In this document: piece by piece, positions 52,351-63,264 of the stretch
Numbering within the stretch: the stretch's first letter is position 1
Layout: every line of letters starts with the position of its first letter
Source: Plectrocnemia conspersa
Lineage: Eukaryota > Arthropoda > Insecta > Trichoptera > Polycentropodidae
Assembly (NCBI GenBank): GCA_009617715.1
Contig: VTFK01000046.1
Coordinates: forward strand, 1,116,001-1,180,000
DNA length: 64,000 nt
Reading direction: 5' to 3'
Program-made: the position numbers and the translations under genes
Notes under the pieces: model-generated
The model's input: only the letters and a program-made list of their open reading frames with translations
Told to the model about the DNA's origin: nothing
Database searches by the model: none

Positions 52351-52353
52351 TAA

Positions 52354-52830
52354 TATTATAATTTATATCTTAATGCACAAATTTGTTTTTTTTATTCCAT
52401 TGAGGAAACCCGCTACATTTTAATTTTTTCGGATTGTTCTAGGAATAGTATTATACAAAGTCACACCTCTGTACATTATTCCCCTGGCCGTATACCAAAC
52501 TATCCTTAAATTGTCTGTATTTCTGATATTAAATCTATGTACATCTTTATTTCTTATTAAATACTTATTAAAATACATTGGTAACATTATTTTCTAACAT
52601 ATATAGAAATACTAAAACATTAATCTTTAATATTTCTTGAATATCCAACCATTCCAATCTATCAATTATACTTTTACAACTAGTAAATTTATTTTTATTT
52701 AAAACTACTCTGTGTCGTGTTTTGTAATTTTTGCAATAAAGTTTTATCTAATTTATTAAGGATATATAATATTGTTGCACAATAATTAGAATGGGGGCAA
52801 TATAATACTATTTTAGATTTTTTTTTCTAT
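52354..52830 (-). mobile_element. Decayed non-LTR retrotransposon, 3' part of the reverse transcriptase ORF
   Basis: Minus-strand conceptual translation gives, with several stops and frame changes, fragments such as NKNKFTSCKSIIDRL, EWLDIQEILKINVLVF, FNIRNTDNLR, GVTLYNTIPRTIR and NVAGFLNGIKK. This is the characteristic C-terminal end of jockey/CR1-type endonuclease-reverse transcriptases. It abuts the TAA-flanked element at 51928-52350, which may have inserted into its 3' UTR. It is non-functional. Confidence 0.75.
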
Positions 52831-53294
52831 TAATACTAAGCATATTTCTCATTCTAGATTATATACCTATTTTTGTACTATTTTTTTAAATATAATTACA
52901 ATATTCCTAAGAATTTCTTGGTCGATATTCAACGTAGCTCTGCTTAGTGCGAGTTCAGACAAACTCTTGTATATCCAAAGCGGAAGCGATGATGTAGAAA
53001 AGTCAAATTCTGACTTATGGAAGATTATGATCCTCTTTGAGATAAGAGTGATTAGACTTTTTAATACCTAGACCCTCGGGCCAATGCGATGCTTTGGGGT
53101 GGAAATAGATGTTGTTTTTTGTAGCTTTTCTAATAGGAATTATTTTGCCTAACGACTATCTTTCAAATAGCTGGATATTTAGTAACCCTGTAACGGAATA
53201 CTTGTGATCAAGGTACCTGCTAGACACATTCCAACAACCGTCAGTACTAGATTTTTCACAAAATTGTTTATATGAGTTTTTGGATTCAAAGCAG

Positions 53295-53332
53295 GGAGTC
53301 CATTGTAAAAGGCTACTTTTACAGTGGACTCC
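53295..53332. repeat. 17-bp hairpin-forming inverted repeat
   Basis: Arms GGAGTCCATTGTAAAAG and CTTTTACAGTGGACTCC differ at one position and are separated by only GCTA. No poly-T tail or flanking gene ties it to a known RNA. Confidence 0.6.
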
Positions 53333-53699
53333 TTTCTAAGAAAACTCATTAAGGATAAATAAGGGGACCACATATATTATGAAACTAAAAATATCACAGA
53401 TCAAAAACGGTTTAGAAGCGCTTGTATAGCGCTTGCATACCTAGATTATTGCCACTATTTTCTTATGTAAGTTGTTTAAATTTATATTTTTTTATTTTTC
53501 GCTCTAATTCTCACAGTTCTGGATCTTACCTATACTGCTAAATACAACTACTAGATTAGTGTGATTATTAGATTGGTCCCATGACACTGCCATATACGGA
53601 GTAATGTTCATTTCTTTTCCTTTTTCATGCAGAAATATTTTTCTTTAAATTTAGATAGTCAGTGTCTATACGAACTTAAAAAGTAGAATAAAACAATTA
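53333..53699. other. Intergenic spacer
   Basis: Nothing recognisable. Confidence 0.4.
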
Positions 53700-55392
53700 T
53701 TGATTATATATCTAAACAATTTATTTGACAAATATCATATATAAAGATAATTAATAAATGTATAAACAGTTAAAAATGCGTAAATGATGTGTACATTTAT
53801 ACGTTTAAACATTTCTCTTTTTAACAAATATCAATTTTTGACTATGATTTGATATAAATATATAAGCAAAACGAAAAAAAATATAACATGCATATATAAG
53901 TTGCAAGCGTATAAAAAAAAAATAATATTGAGAATTTAGAAGTCCGATTAAAATAATAAAACAGGCGTAAAACGTTAAATCTCGAGTGTAAACCTGTGTA
54001 ATAATTTCACATAAATTTGGAAAAAAGCTTTTTATTCACACCGATAAAACGTTTTATGTTAATTATTTTGATAAATATTATAGAAGCGATTCGATTACAA
54101 CTATACAAATACAAAAAACGTTGGTCGTTTTATATTTTCACATCCTTCAAAAATATCCCCCAAATTTAACTTATATACAATTACAGTTATTAGGAATTAA
54201 TTAACCGTCAATAAGAACGAGTAATTTACATTAAACGTAATAATCGTCGGGGTTGTCGATAATAGTACGAATACAAAAAAACTACAAAAAAATAATCTTC
54301 AGTCGTCAGTGAATATCTGAGTGAATTTTCTATCTGTTCACAATCTACGGCCTAAATACTTATTACATAATCCGTTTTTCTTTTAATAATACTTTTTATT
54401 TCCTTCGTAATCACTTGGCACTAAACAAATCACTATCGATGGGGAAGTATAATATGTATACGCGGTAAGTACAATTAGACTATAAAACTTTCCACTAACA
54501 ATCATTACAATATTTATTCTGTATTGTAATCAACAATAATTATAATAAACAGACTCGAGATAAAAATATATATGATTAATATTAATTGTTCGAAATTAAT
54601 TTAAAACAATAAGCTTTTTATACATAGAGTTAAATATATTCTTTCTTAATCGTCAATTTTAGTGTTAATATTAAATTGACATAATATAGAACTGGAATGA
54701 ATAATTAACATTATGTATCGATCAAATCAAGTCAGTATAATGCACAATAACTATTTCTTTTCCACAATACAATAATATTATAATAACACACAAAACATTT
54801 TATTTACCTTTTTTACAAATTTACACAAGCAGAGTTTAACTTTGAGTCACTTTGAAGAAACTATATTAGGCTTACAAGTTGACAACAGGATACACGAATC
54901 GTCTTATAAAAATAGGGGATTTAAATACGTCTTCCATACTAGTCAGTTCCTTATTTATTTTAAATACAAATGATGGAATGAAAGTGCGCCTCTTGTATAA
55001 ACTGCATATAAAAATGTAATAGATTTTGAAAAGATCTAACTATGAAAAAAAATATAATTTAGATGAAAAGACTTACTAATGATTTTATGCGATCGTAGAC
55101 AAATTCACCACTCGGTGCCTTATACATATATACATTATATATAAAAATTGGTGTTACAATTGTTCAAGGATTAAAATGAATATGTAAAGTGATAAGACTA
55201 GTCAAAAATTAAGAAAGAAAGATTTTTGATCACAATGAACGTCAAATAAAATGAGTATGTTGACTAGGAAAATTAAAAATATTATAATAAATATTAAGTA
55301 AAATAATATTACAATTATTATGAAAATTAAAATATATAAAGCAATTTAATAAAATAAAAAAAATGTGTCAATATTTATTAGAATAAAAAATA
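53700..55392 (-). other. Downstream flank of Abp1, probable 3' UTR
   Basis: AT-rich sequence directly past the stop. Several minus-strand AATAAA hexamers occur (seen as TTTATT on the plus strand, for example 55374-55379 and around 54950, 54800 and 54395). I cannot tell which one is used, so the transcript end is undefined. No ORF of interest. Confidence 0.3.
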
Positions 55393-55544
55393 TTATTTAA
55401 TTTTGCCCGGTATAAGTTCTACATAGTTGGCCGGGAAAAGTCCGAAAACGCCGTGTGGTCCCAATCCTTGCCACCAACCTTCGTCGATCTGATCAATGTG
55501 CGTTATAATATCGCCAGGATCAAATGTGATTTCTGAGTCGTCAG
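55393..55544 (-). CDS. Abp1: Abp1 coding exon 9 (SH3 domain and stop)
   Basis: Acceptor TTTTTCAG|CT. Encodes the end of Ala545 and residues 546-594, then TAA. It holds the SH3 elements [15 protein letters not shown] and [12 protein letters not shown], and the short tail PGKIK. The ligand-binding aromatic and Pro/Tyr residues expected of SH3 are all present. Confidence 0.95.
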
Positions 55545-58500
55545 CTGAAAAAGTTTTCTATTTTAAGCAGGGTCCTAAAGAGTAGCTACTCGAGACATAA
55601 TTTAAAACAGTAGAAAAATGGTATAGAAATAAACAAATATACATTAGATTTTTAAATTTATTAAATAACTATAGAGTATTGTCTAAATTGCCTAAAAATA
55701 TTAAGTTGCATAAATTATATAATTTTATTTAATTATGTAACTTAACCACTTAACCCTTATAATACCAGAGCCGATATATTGACTTTCATGGAATCACCAA
55801 AAATATACAGAGCCAATATATCGGCTTTTCAATATGGTCTATTTATTTTTATATTTTAAACGTAATTTGATGTTTAAATGAGTTTTTATGATAGGTTATA
55901 ACATGGAGCTTCGACAGCTAGTAATACAACCCTACCAAATGTTGTTTTTAACATTATCAAAAGTTTTTGCAACCAATTACTTGGATCATTCATTTACCAA
56001 AATATTTATTGCGCATATATAATTTTTGTTCCGAAACGCATTAACACAAACATGAGATTACTAAAAAATAAATCACTAAGAAAATATTAAAAATTAATAA
56101 TAATAAAATTCCTAAAACAAAATATTGGTTTGAAACGTTTTAAAATTTTACTTTTTAAAAATAAATTCTTTGTTAATTTTTATTAATTATTTTTAATTAT
56201 TTTGGCAATAATTTATTACCCTAGAATAAATCTGTAATATTATTTGTTTATAAAATATAAAATATTTTACCAAAATTTCTTTATTTGCTTTTTTATATGT
56301 TTATGTAAACACTTTATTAAACATATATTTCCTAGGGATTCTTGACACATTTATTAAAATATCGAAGGGTATTATAAGGGTGAAGAGCTGACTTTTTGAG
56401 CAAAAATATTTTAAAATCCCTGTCTTTTCAGAATTATAATACAAGATAATCTTTTTTATGAATATATATTCTTTTATAAAAGTGTAAAAAAAAAGTTTTT
56501 TTTTTTAAGGAAAAAAGGAGAAGTACTAAAAACAAGGTTTTTAATAATAAAAAATATGGTGAAAAACAAGCAAAAAAATCAGAGTGGCCTATGTATGAAA
56601 AAAATGGACACAGGAAACATTAAATTATAATTTAAGATCAGCGAGCTTTTTTGTCTCTCGGGTATTTTGTTAATTTAATTTTTAAAAGCAAGACAATACT
56701 GCGCGGATATATTCGTCCACGGGGAAATTGGTACACATGCGTTTTAAAACATTCTGAGTAAGTGGTTAATCATTGTTATATATTTTTATTTAAAAAAAAT
56801 TTACTCACCAGCTTGATAGTCATAAAGAGCACGAGCCATAAGTCCAGGATCTTCATCCAAGTCCTCATATATTCCATCATCCTCCAAAGCTTCAGGTGAA
56901 ACATCTAAAACATCAAATATAAATATTAAAATAATAGTTAAAAGTAAGCTTTTGACGAATTTATTTTGTGATACAGTAAAACTGTATAATTTTCGAATTA
57001 CGAATTACAAAATGTAGGCAAAAGCAAAAAATTTGTTAAAAATAAAAGTTAATATAAGTATTTCAAGACCATTGAGCAAGAGTAATAAAGGTTGCATTCA
57101 GATGCTATGTATGACATTTTTAACAAAATAAACGTTTTGTACCTAGGTGAAAAGCAAATCGAATTATATGCAGAAACGTCTAAAAATTATTTTGGGGCAA
57201 AAATTTCCTGTTACAATGTAATACATTTATATGCCAGAAATCTATTCTCGAATCGGAGTAATTAAATATCATCAAACTTTCTGCTGTATACGGTTCTCTA
57301 GAGTTTAACACTCAAATCTTCATTGAAGTGATTAATAAGATATATTTATTCTTACCATCCGGAGTGCTAGATCCGTTCCTATGTCCGTTCTTGAACTCCA
57401 TATTCTCAATGACAGTACTCTGGCGACTCACATCGCCTTGATCCTTACTATCGGCGGAGCCGTCTGATATGTTATTTTTGCTGTGCGGCGATCTTTTAAT
57501 TGTGCTAAATTTATTATCACTATCATCATCCTCGATATCGTTGCTACTCGACGTCGACAAAGACGTATCGTAAATATCATTTTCTAAAATATTCTGCTTG
57601 ATGAAGTCTTCGTTTTGAGGAACAGAATGATTAGGACTCCTGCTGACGTCATCCGTTTCTTGTGCGTACGAACTTTGTGCTTCTTCGATTGGTTCGGTGG
57701 AAGGCGTCACAGATGTGAACGGGGCCGGGATAATGTCGCTGGGACTTAAGTCGCTAATGGCGGGATCGATTTCGATGCTTTGCTGTATCTGAGACGGACT
57801 CTCAAGACTCAGCTTGATCTTGTCTATGTTTTTAATCGGACTGGTCTTGGGCATTTCTTCGTCGGTGATGTCGATAGTCGGTTGAATTGGCGCTTCGGAC
57901 TGCTGACCGAGACTGTTGATTCGTTGTGATATTATGGAATTTCTGACTGGTTTTTGAGGAATGTAAGTTCTGAAACCAATCATTATATTCAAAGATATGT
58001 TTATCACATAAGGATAAATAAAATATAAGCCTTACTTGTTATTCATCTGACCTTGAGCAGAGTTTTGCTCAAACAATGCTCTTCGTTGAGATGTTGAATG
58101 TCCTATTAATTCCTTAGCTTCTTTAGAACGCTGGCGCCTTAGAACTTCACTAGCGTTAACCTTATTATTTGCTGCGTTTTCTTCCTGTTCTCTTAAAAGC
58201 CTAAAATTCAAAAGAAGGATTATTATAACAGGGGAACATAAGTCTTATTGATTTTAGACTAATGTTACACAGTGGTGGCACATGATAAAAAATATTAAGA
58301 GTGCTGCGTATGAAATTTTAAATGTATGTTGATTAAAAAAAAATCATGTGAAACATGTACGTAAAGCATTATAAAAAGTTTTCAAATAATTATATCAAAC
58401 ATATTAAATACTATATAAAATAATTGATTAGCGAGCAAATACAATTTCTTTAGACCTGGAGCTGTATTTAATTTCAATTCCGCCGCCCTGGTACGCCACA

Positions 58501-58960
58501 TGAACAGTGGCGCTCTCGGCGGTTTTAGACATGTTAAGTGAATACATTTTACATGAAATAAAGCAAGCACATGGGAATTTCACATACAAGGGTAAGACAA
58601 ATAAAAACCTTTAGTTAAAATTAAAAATTCAGTATTGTGATGCATGTCTGTCACCACAGCAAGGGTACGAGTGGACTAGAAAATTATATAACGGTACAAT
58701 TTCCGAAGCAGTAAAAGGAATATCCTCACTTCTGGAGACAAGTCATAAATCATTTTAATGTTCTGCAGTTCTACAAAGTATCTAAAAGGTAGGTATAATA
58801 CCAGCCGACTTCATAATGAAAGAATGACTGCCAAGCACTTTTGAAGCAAGTAATGGCTTTCTAGAAAAACTTATTACTGGAGATAAAACCTGAGAGCGAG
58901 CAAGATTTTGCTTTGCAATAGAAGCAAAACGACGTAGATATTCACTGTACTCGATCAGGG

Positions 58961-59025
<65 letters not shown>

Positions 59026-62000
59026 GAAGGCTCACAAAAGCAATTCAGGTCCGAAAAAAATAAACGTCCTTATCGTAATCATTAAAAATATTAAGGTTTT
59101 TATTTGACTCACCCTCATACATTCCGTGTATTCTATTTTATTTTTAATACTATTATTATCATTTTTTGGAAACCCCATATTTTTTTTATTTTAATCAGCA
59201 ATATCCCTATATACCTTTGAGTTTCTTTATGATCTTCCTCTCTCCGCCTAGCAATTTCTTGACTATGTTCAGCGGCTCGTCTCCTAGCGATAGCTTCATT
59301 GCGCTTCTCTGCAGCACTTTCTCGTTCGGCTGCTTCTCTAGCATCCCGAGCTCTAATTTCTTCCTCAGCAAGCTTTTGTTCCTACAAATAAAATAACACA
59401 ATATACCGTAATCCAAAAAAGCATATCAAAATTCAACATTATTGAAATACAAACATGATCTTTTCGAATTTTCTCAGTAGCTACGCGTTTTTTCTCCTCT
59501 TCCTCTTCCTTGATCCAGAATTGATCTCGTTCTTTAGCATTAATTTCTTTACCTAATCGCATTATTCGTCATTAAATTAATAAATTACGAAAACCTTTCT
59601 GTAACTATTGATAAATTACCTGGATTAACTCTCTGATATGCAGTGCCTACAGGTCCTTTTTGTCCGCTATTCTCAGCACGCGGAGTTTTAAAACTATACG
59701 CCGAACCAGCCTTAGCGACTTTATCGATGATCAATTCAGGCTCCACGTCGTCTTCGGTTCGAGCATGCAATGTCAGATGAGCACCGGCAAAGAGTGCTCC
59801 TATATCACGAACGTGATTGGCGCACGTTCCTTTCCTCACCGTTGGAGCACCTTCACCCTTTGAAAACATTTTATTTTTGTAAAATTAGATATTCTAAATT
59901 TAGATAGGACACTAATAAACAACTTCTCTAAATTTTTTGTTTAAATATGTATTGGATAAGAAATTATGATTATTTTGCGAATAGTGTTTTTTTTTTTCAA
60001 AAAATTGCAGATTCGCCGGGTCTTTGCGCAAACTTGTGTGTCTAAAGCGCCCGGCGTCCATGTGTTAATATAAAAAGTACTAATATTTACCTGCCAATTT
60101 ATTAATACATATTTGGAAAGACTGGTTTGCGGATCTTCGACTTTCAGAAACGCATACATGATCTTTCCGCTGTTGAGATCATCTCGGAGCTCGTCTATAC
60201 CACAATCTCCTTTACCGACCACTTTCAAGTCATTGGTTTGTCCTTCATAGCTGAAGAGTGCCCTGAAAAAATGACGGATAATGTTTATTTTACACTATGC
60301 CAATAAATTATTTAAATTATTTTAAGAAACATATTTATTTCATATACTGATTTTGATATCTAGAGATATGATTTGGTACTGACATACCATTTGCGTGTGT
60401 GTAGTACGATTTAATAATCTTTTTAAAAGATACCGATAGCCTTTTATGTAGTATTGCATCAAAGGAGGTAGGAAGTAAATGGAACGTTAAATACAATATC
60501 TAATTTACGGCACCCCGACTTAAACGCACCGACATTAGCGCGCAGGACATTACCGCGCAAAATAAGTTTATTTTATATTTTTAACTACTCATTTAAAGAA
60601 ATTTACAGATCTAAGATATCTTTTCTGCCAAAATTACATCTTATTTAAGATTAATTGGTAATTTTACAACCCATCCATAAAATTTTCGTCGATTAAAATG
60701 TTTAATGATTTCCAAACTGCTTATCGATAGCAATTTAGATATTTATGGAAAATACACGAGAATACCTTTTTGACATGTAGTTTTGAATTGAACAAGTATT
60801 TATATAAGTGCTTTTGAGAAAGCAGAGTTGATACAATAATAATAAGATGAGGAAATTTCATGTTATATGTATGTATTAAAATAATTTTGAATAGCTTTTA
60901 TGCTTTCTTTTGTGTTTCAAATTGTTTCAATTTTGTAGAAAAAAAGTTTTAAATTTATAATTATTGTATTTAGTTTTTTTTATAAAATATAAAAAATATT
61001 AAATTGCGCACTAATATCCTAACGTCGACGTGTTAAAGTCGGGGCGCTAAAATCGCCGTGCCTTATTTTGCACATAATAATGGTGTATAAATATGAACCT
61101 TATTTTTTCTTACTAATTATCCTCTTGACTTTTTATCATTACTGTCATTTTTTGTTAAAATAATACACAAATCCCGATATCTTGGATATTTTACTGCATA
61201 TAATTAACCAACTACTTTAAAGTCAGTACAAAAAAGTGGAAATTTTCAATTTGAAATGGCTTTCTTGATTATAAAAAACTAAAATATGGATGAGCCAAAA
61301 TTAGATCTTCAAGGAATTATCCGATGTGGAGGTGTATTAATATTAATTAACAATGAAATTAGATATAAGGTTGATTTAAGTTGATAAAGTAGATAAGGAT
61401 GATTTAAATCAAATGGTACACATTATTGGAGAATTAAGACAAGACATATTTTGTGTAGATAACATCCAGTTGATTACCTATATCAAGATTATTTGTAACA
61501 GTTTAAAAAACAGCAAATTTATTGCCACCAATCAGATGCAAGAAAATCATACTACTGTTCAATCAAGTAGCCCTGAAATGTAATTTGAAGAATTGTTGTG
61601 TATGATCTCAAATACTTCGGTCAGTGCTTCATTTGTACACAATTGTTAATTTGTTAGTATCCACCTGGGAGCGAATTAATTTTACGTATTTCCCATAATT
61701 ATTTCTGTTGTTATTTATTATTTTATATTGCTTTGATTTATTTAATTACTTCTTGATTAAATAATTAATTATATATATATTTTTTATATATTATTCAGCT
61801 TTTGTGATTTGTGATGTATAAATATATAACTATCTGGGGCATCTCAAGAACACCGATACTGTTCAAAGGGTTAATGAAATTGATACTGTGTCTATAATTC
61901 AATATTATCAATCTTACTGCTTAAATGTGTGAGCAATAGCGGCAACAAAAATATCTCTAGGTAAATGCCACGGTTTCAGCTTCTCCCCCTAGGCGAATTT

Positions 62001-63223
62001 CAATATTTTAAATTGCTAGAGGGGAGTTAATTGTGGAAGCATTACTGTTCCTATGTTGAAGTAAAAGGATCTATGCGTTTTTAAATGCAAATAGAGATGA
62101 AAAGATTCTGCTGTAGGAAAAATATGATAACCATAGCAAGTGTCACATCTTTTAGACTGCTCTTTCAAGGAAGCATCGCAATCATGTAGTCATTTATCCT
62201 TACTTCCGATACATTCATTAGCAAAAGTTTAACTTCAAAAGTGGTCATTTGTGGGCAACCACCCGATAATTATAAAGAATACGTACAGTGCTTATTAGAT
62301 GTTATAGACATGTGTCTTAAAGCCAATTAAACATAAGGGTTTTAAAAATTTATATAAAAACGATTTCATTATTGTTTTGTTTAGCCAAGACTTTTCTATT
62401 TTAGCTTTTCAGGTGTCTATTGTTTGAACACTCACCATTTTAATATCATATCAAGAATCGGTATTGCGCAAGACATATTGTTGGTTATGTGATTTATAAC
62501 TGATTTTGGGCATTTTAACAGCAAGTACCAAAAACGTAAATATTAGCTGAGATTATTTTTCTTAGCTTAGAAATAATGAGTATAGGTACTTAAGCCTGAG
62601 CATCAATCGGCTTGAAACCAAACTAAGAGATGATTCATTAAAATTCAGCGAGAAAAATCGACTAATAAAACCCCAGAACGTAATCAATGAGATACATCAG
62701 AACCAGCTTTTTCCTTCTCAGTGCTTATGGTTTTGGGCTATAAATGAGTGTTGATTCAAACGCTCACATTACACATTAATTTATATTTAAAAGCACGCAT
62801 TATATGACTCGACTGTTCTGTTAGGACAGTTGCCATATATAGTCGTTTATTTAATTATTTAAGATATACAAAATATTAATGTATATATTTTTGTTTTACA
62901 TACGAAAAATTGACTAAATATAAAATACATTTGAGCCGATTATTTTTTTGTCGTAACAGTATTCTGCTCATGCATGAACCTGACTTGATTCGTTTTTTTC
63001 ATACTTGTGCATAATTGAACGCGCACAGTAGCATATATCGCGTTCTAATCTAGACGCGATAAAAAAATCGCCGGTCGGAAGTAGGTGAGAGAAAAAAGGT
63101 TTCTCGTCTTCGAAAAGGAAAAACGGACAAAGGGCAGTACCAGTCGGTGGAGGTGTTATCATCGAGGACATCTTTCCAGGCTGCGAGCAGCTGGTCTCGG
63201 TTTTTGTCCAAATTGACAGCCAT
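55393..63223 (-). CDS. Abp1: Abp1 / drebrin-like (DBNL family) actin-binding adaptor protein, nine coding exons
   Basis: Joined exons: 63141-63223, 60091-60262, 59620-59857, 59455-59552, 59215-59381, 58036-58200, 57356-57969, 56809-56904 and 55393-55544, all minus. They total 1785 nt, giving 594 residues and a TAA stop, with every splice phase consistent. Residues ~1-135 form an ADF-H domain (start MAVNLDKN, then EDLNSGK-like [34 protein letters not shown]). Residues ~166-310 are Glu/Lys/Arg/Ala-rich and look coiled-coil. Residues 309-512 are Ser/Asp/Pro-rich and probably disordered. Residues ~534-590 are an SH3 domain with ALYDY (538-542), WW (568-569) and FPANYV (581-586). Family members bind F-actin through ADF-H and link it through SH3 to dynamin and other endocytic partners at the cell cortex. 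The length exceeds that of mammalian DBNL because of the exon 7 linker. The ATG at 63223 was chosen because it matches the family N-terminus and sits in a purine-rich context; the frame stays open upstream but shows no ATG. The identification is firm; the symbol follows the fly orthologue. Confidence 0.95.
55754..56380. mobile_element. piggyBac-like MITE in Abp1 intron 8
   Basis: Perfect 13-bp terminal inverted repeats CCCTTATAATACC / GGTATTATAAGGG. The left end is preceded by TTAA (55750-55753) and the right end is followed by TGAA, one change from TTAA. A subterminal inverted pair GCCGATATATTG / CAATATATCGGC lies at 55770-55781 and 55814-55825. CCY-type ends with a TTAA target fit piggyBac. 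A wider pairing, TTAA+CCACTTA at 55742 with TAAGTGG+TTAA ending at 56769, suggests an alternative or enclosing element. Confidence 0.6.
56809..56904 (-). CDS. Abp1: Abp1 coding exon 8 (acidic patch and SH3 start)
   Basis: Acceptor TGTTTTAG|AT and donor AAGCTG|GTGAGT. Encodes the end of Asp513 and residues 514-544. It begins [18 protein letters not shown] and runs into the SH3 signature ALYDYQA. The acidic tyrosine-containing patch just before SH3 recalls the tyrosine motifs in that position in vertebrate homologues (inference). Confidence 0.93.
57356..57969 (-). CDS. Abp1: Abp1 coding exon 7 (long acidic, Ser/Pro-rich linker)
   Basis: Acceptor GGTTTCAG|AAC and donor GGATG|GTAAGA. This is the largest exon (614 nt, residues 309-512 plus split codons). 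It starts [10 protein letters not shown] and is rich in Ser, Asp, Pro, Thr and Gln (for example [13 protein letters not shown] and [12 protein letters not shown] stretches). No folded domain is recognised; it separates the helical region from the SH3 domain. Confidence 0.92.
58036..58200 (-). CDS. Abp1: Abp1 coding exon 6 (end of helical region)
   Basis: Acceptor ATTTTAG|G and donor AACAA|GTAAGG. Encodes the end of Arg253, residues 254-307 ([12 protein letters not shown]..., [15 protein letters not shown], ending GQMNN) and two bases of Lys308. Confidence 0.9.
58964..59022. repeat. (TA)n microsatellite in Abp1 intron 5
   Basis: An uninterrupted TA dinucleotide run of about 29 units. Confidence 0.95.
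59215..59381 (-). CDS. Abp1: Abp1 coding exon 5 (coiled-coil region)
   Basis: Acceptor TTTGTAG|GAA and donor CAAAG|GTATAT. Encodes residues 198-252 ([15 protein letters not shown]..., ending DHKETQ) and two bases of Arg253. The Glu/Arg/Ala-rich composition with no Pro or Gly is typical of the family's helical segment. Confidence 0.92.
59455..59552 (-). CDS. Abp1: Abp1 coding exon 4 (start of charged helix)
   Basis: Encodes the end of Gly165 and residues 166-197 ([12 protein letters not shown], then a run of five Glu). The acceptor is CGATTAG|GT. The donor reads CAT|GTTTGT, a weak splice consensus, but it is the choice that joins in frame to exon 5 and keeps the helix uninterrupted. Confidence 0.88.
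59620..59857 (-). CDS. Abp1: Abp1 coding exon 3 (end of ADF-H)
   Basis: Acceptor TTTCAAAG|GGT and donor CCAG|GTAATT. Encodes residues 86-164 and one base of Gly165. It carries [24 protein letters not shown] and EDDVEPE, the most family-diagnostic part of the ADF-H domain, and then a linker ending [13 protein letters not shown]. Confidence 0.94.
60014..60056. repeat. GC-rich inverted repeat in Abp1 intron 2
   Basis: Arms CGCCGGG and CCCGGCG, extended by TCTTT/AAAG pairing, enclose about 29 nt in an otherwise AT-rich 233-bp intron. It could form a hairpin in the transcript. Function unknown. Confidence 0.4.
60091..60262 (-). CDS. Abp1: Abp1 coding exon 2 (ADF-H core)
   Basis: Acceptor TTTTTTCAG|G and donor CAG|GTAAAT. 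Encodes the end of Trp28 and residues 29-85, including ALFSYEG, GQTNDLK and the segment ending VLINWQ. These are conserved ADF-H core strands and helix of the Abp1/drebrin family. Confidence 0.94.
60263..63140 (-). other. Abp1 intron 1 remainder
   Basis: 2878-bp first intron. Apart from the inverted-repeat element at 60509-61062 it shows no recognisable coding or RNA feature. The 61300-62340 part is less AT-biased and may be old repeat debris, but I could not read a family from it. Confidence 0.5.
60509..61062. mobile_element. Inverted-repeat element (MITE-like) in Abp1 intron 1
   Basis: The left end reads GGCACCCCGACTTAAACGC and the right end, reverse-complemented, GGCACGGCGATTTTAGCGCC followed by CCGACTTTAACACGTCGACG. 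Both ends are GC-rich blocks flanking an AT-rich interior, and both share CCGACTTWAA and ATTA(C/G)YGCGCAA submotifs. No coding capacity is seen. A target duplication is not clean (TTAC versus TTAT). The superfamily is undetermined. Confidence 0.6.
63141..63223 (-). CDS. Abp1: Abp1 coding exon 1 (ADF-H start)
   Basis: Encodes residues 1-27 (MAVNLDKN...NTSTD) and two bases of Trp28. The start context is GCCGAAATGG. The donor is CTG|GTACTG, and the Trp codon is completed by the first G of exon 2. The exon is clearly more GC-rich than the intron that follows. Confidence 0.92.
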
Positions 63224-63264
63224 TTCGGCCGACGGCAAGGGGAACGACCGCGCGTCAACACCGA

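Noticed and set aside
53179..53373. 64-codon minus ORF
   Set aside because: Runs through the 17-bp hairpin and has no recognisable domain.
59207..59416. Minus-strand ORF with [14 protein letters not shown] over exon 5
   Set aside because: Wrong frame; the in-frame reading gives the expected charged helix and joins its neighbours in phase.
59660..59863. Plus-strand ORF opposite Abp1 exon 3
   Set aside because: Antisense shadow of a conserved coding exon.
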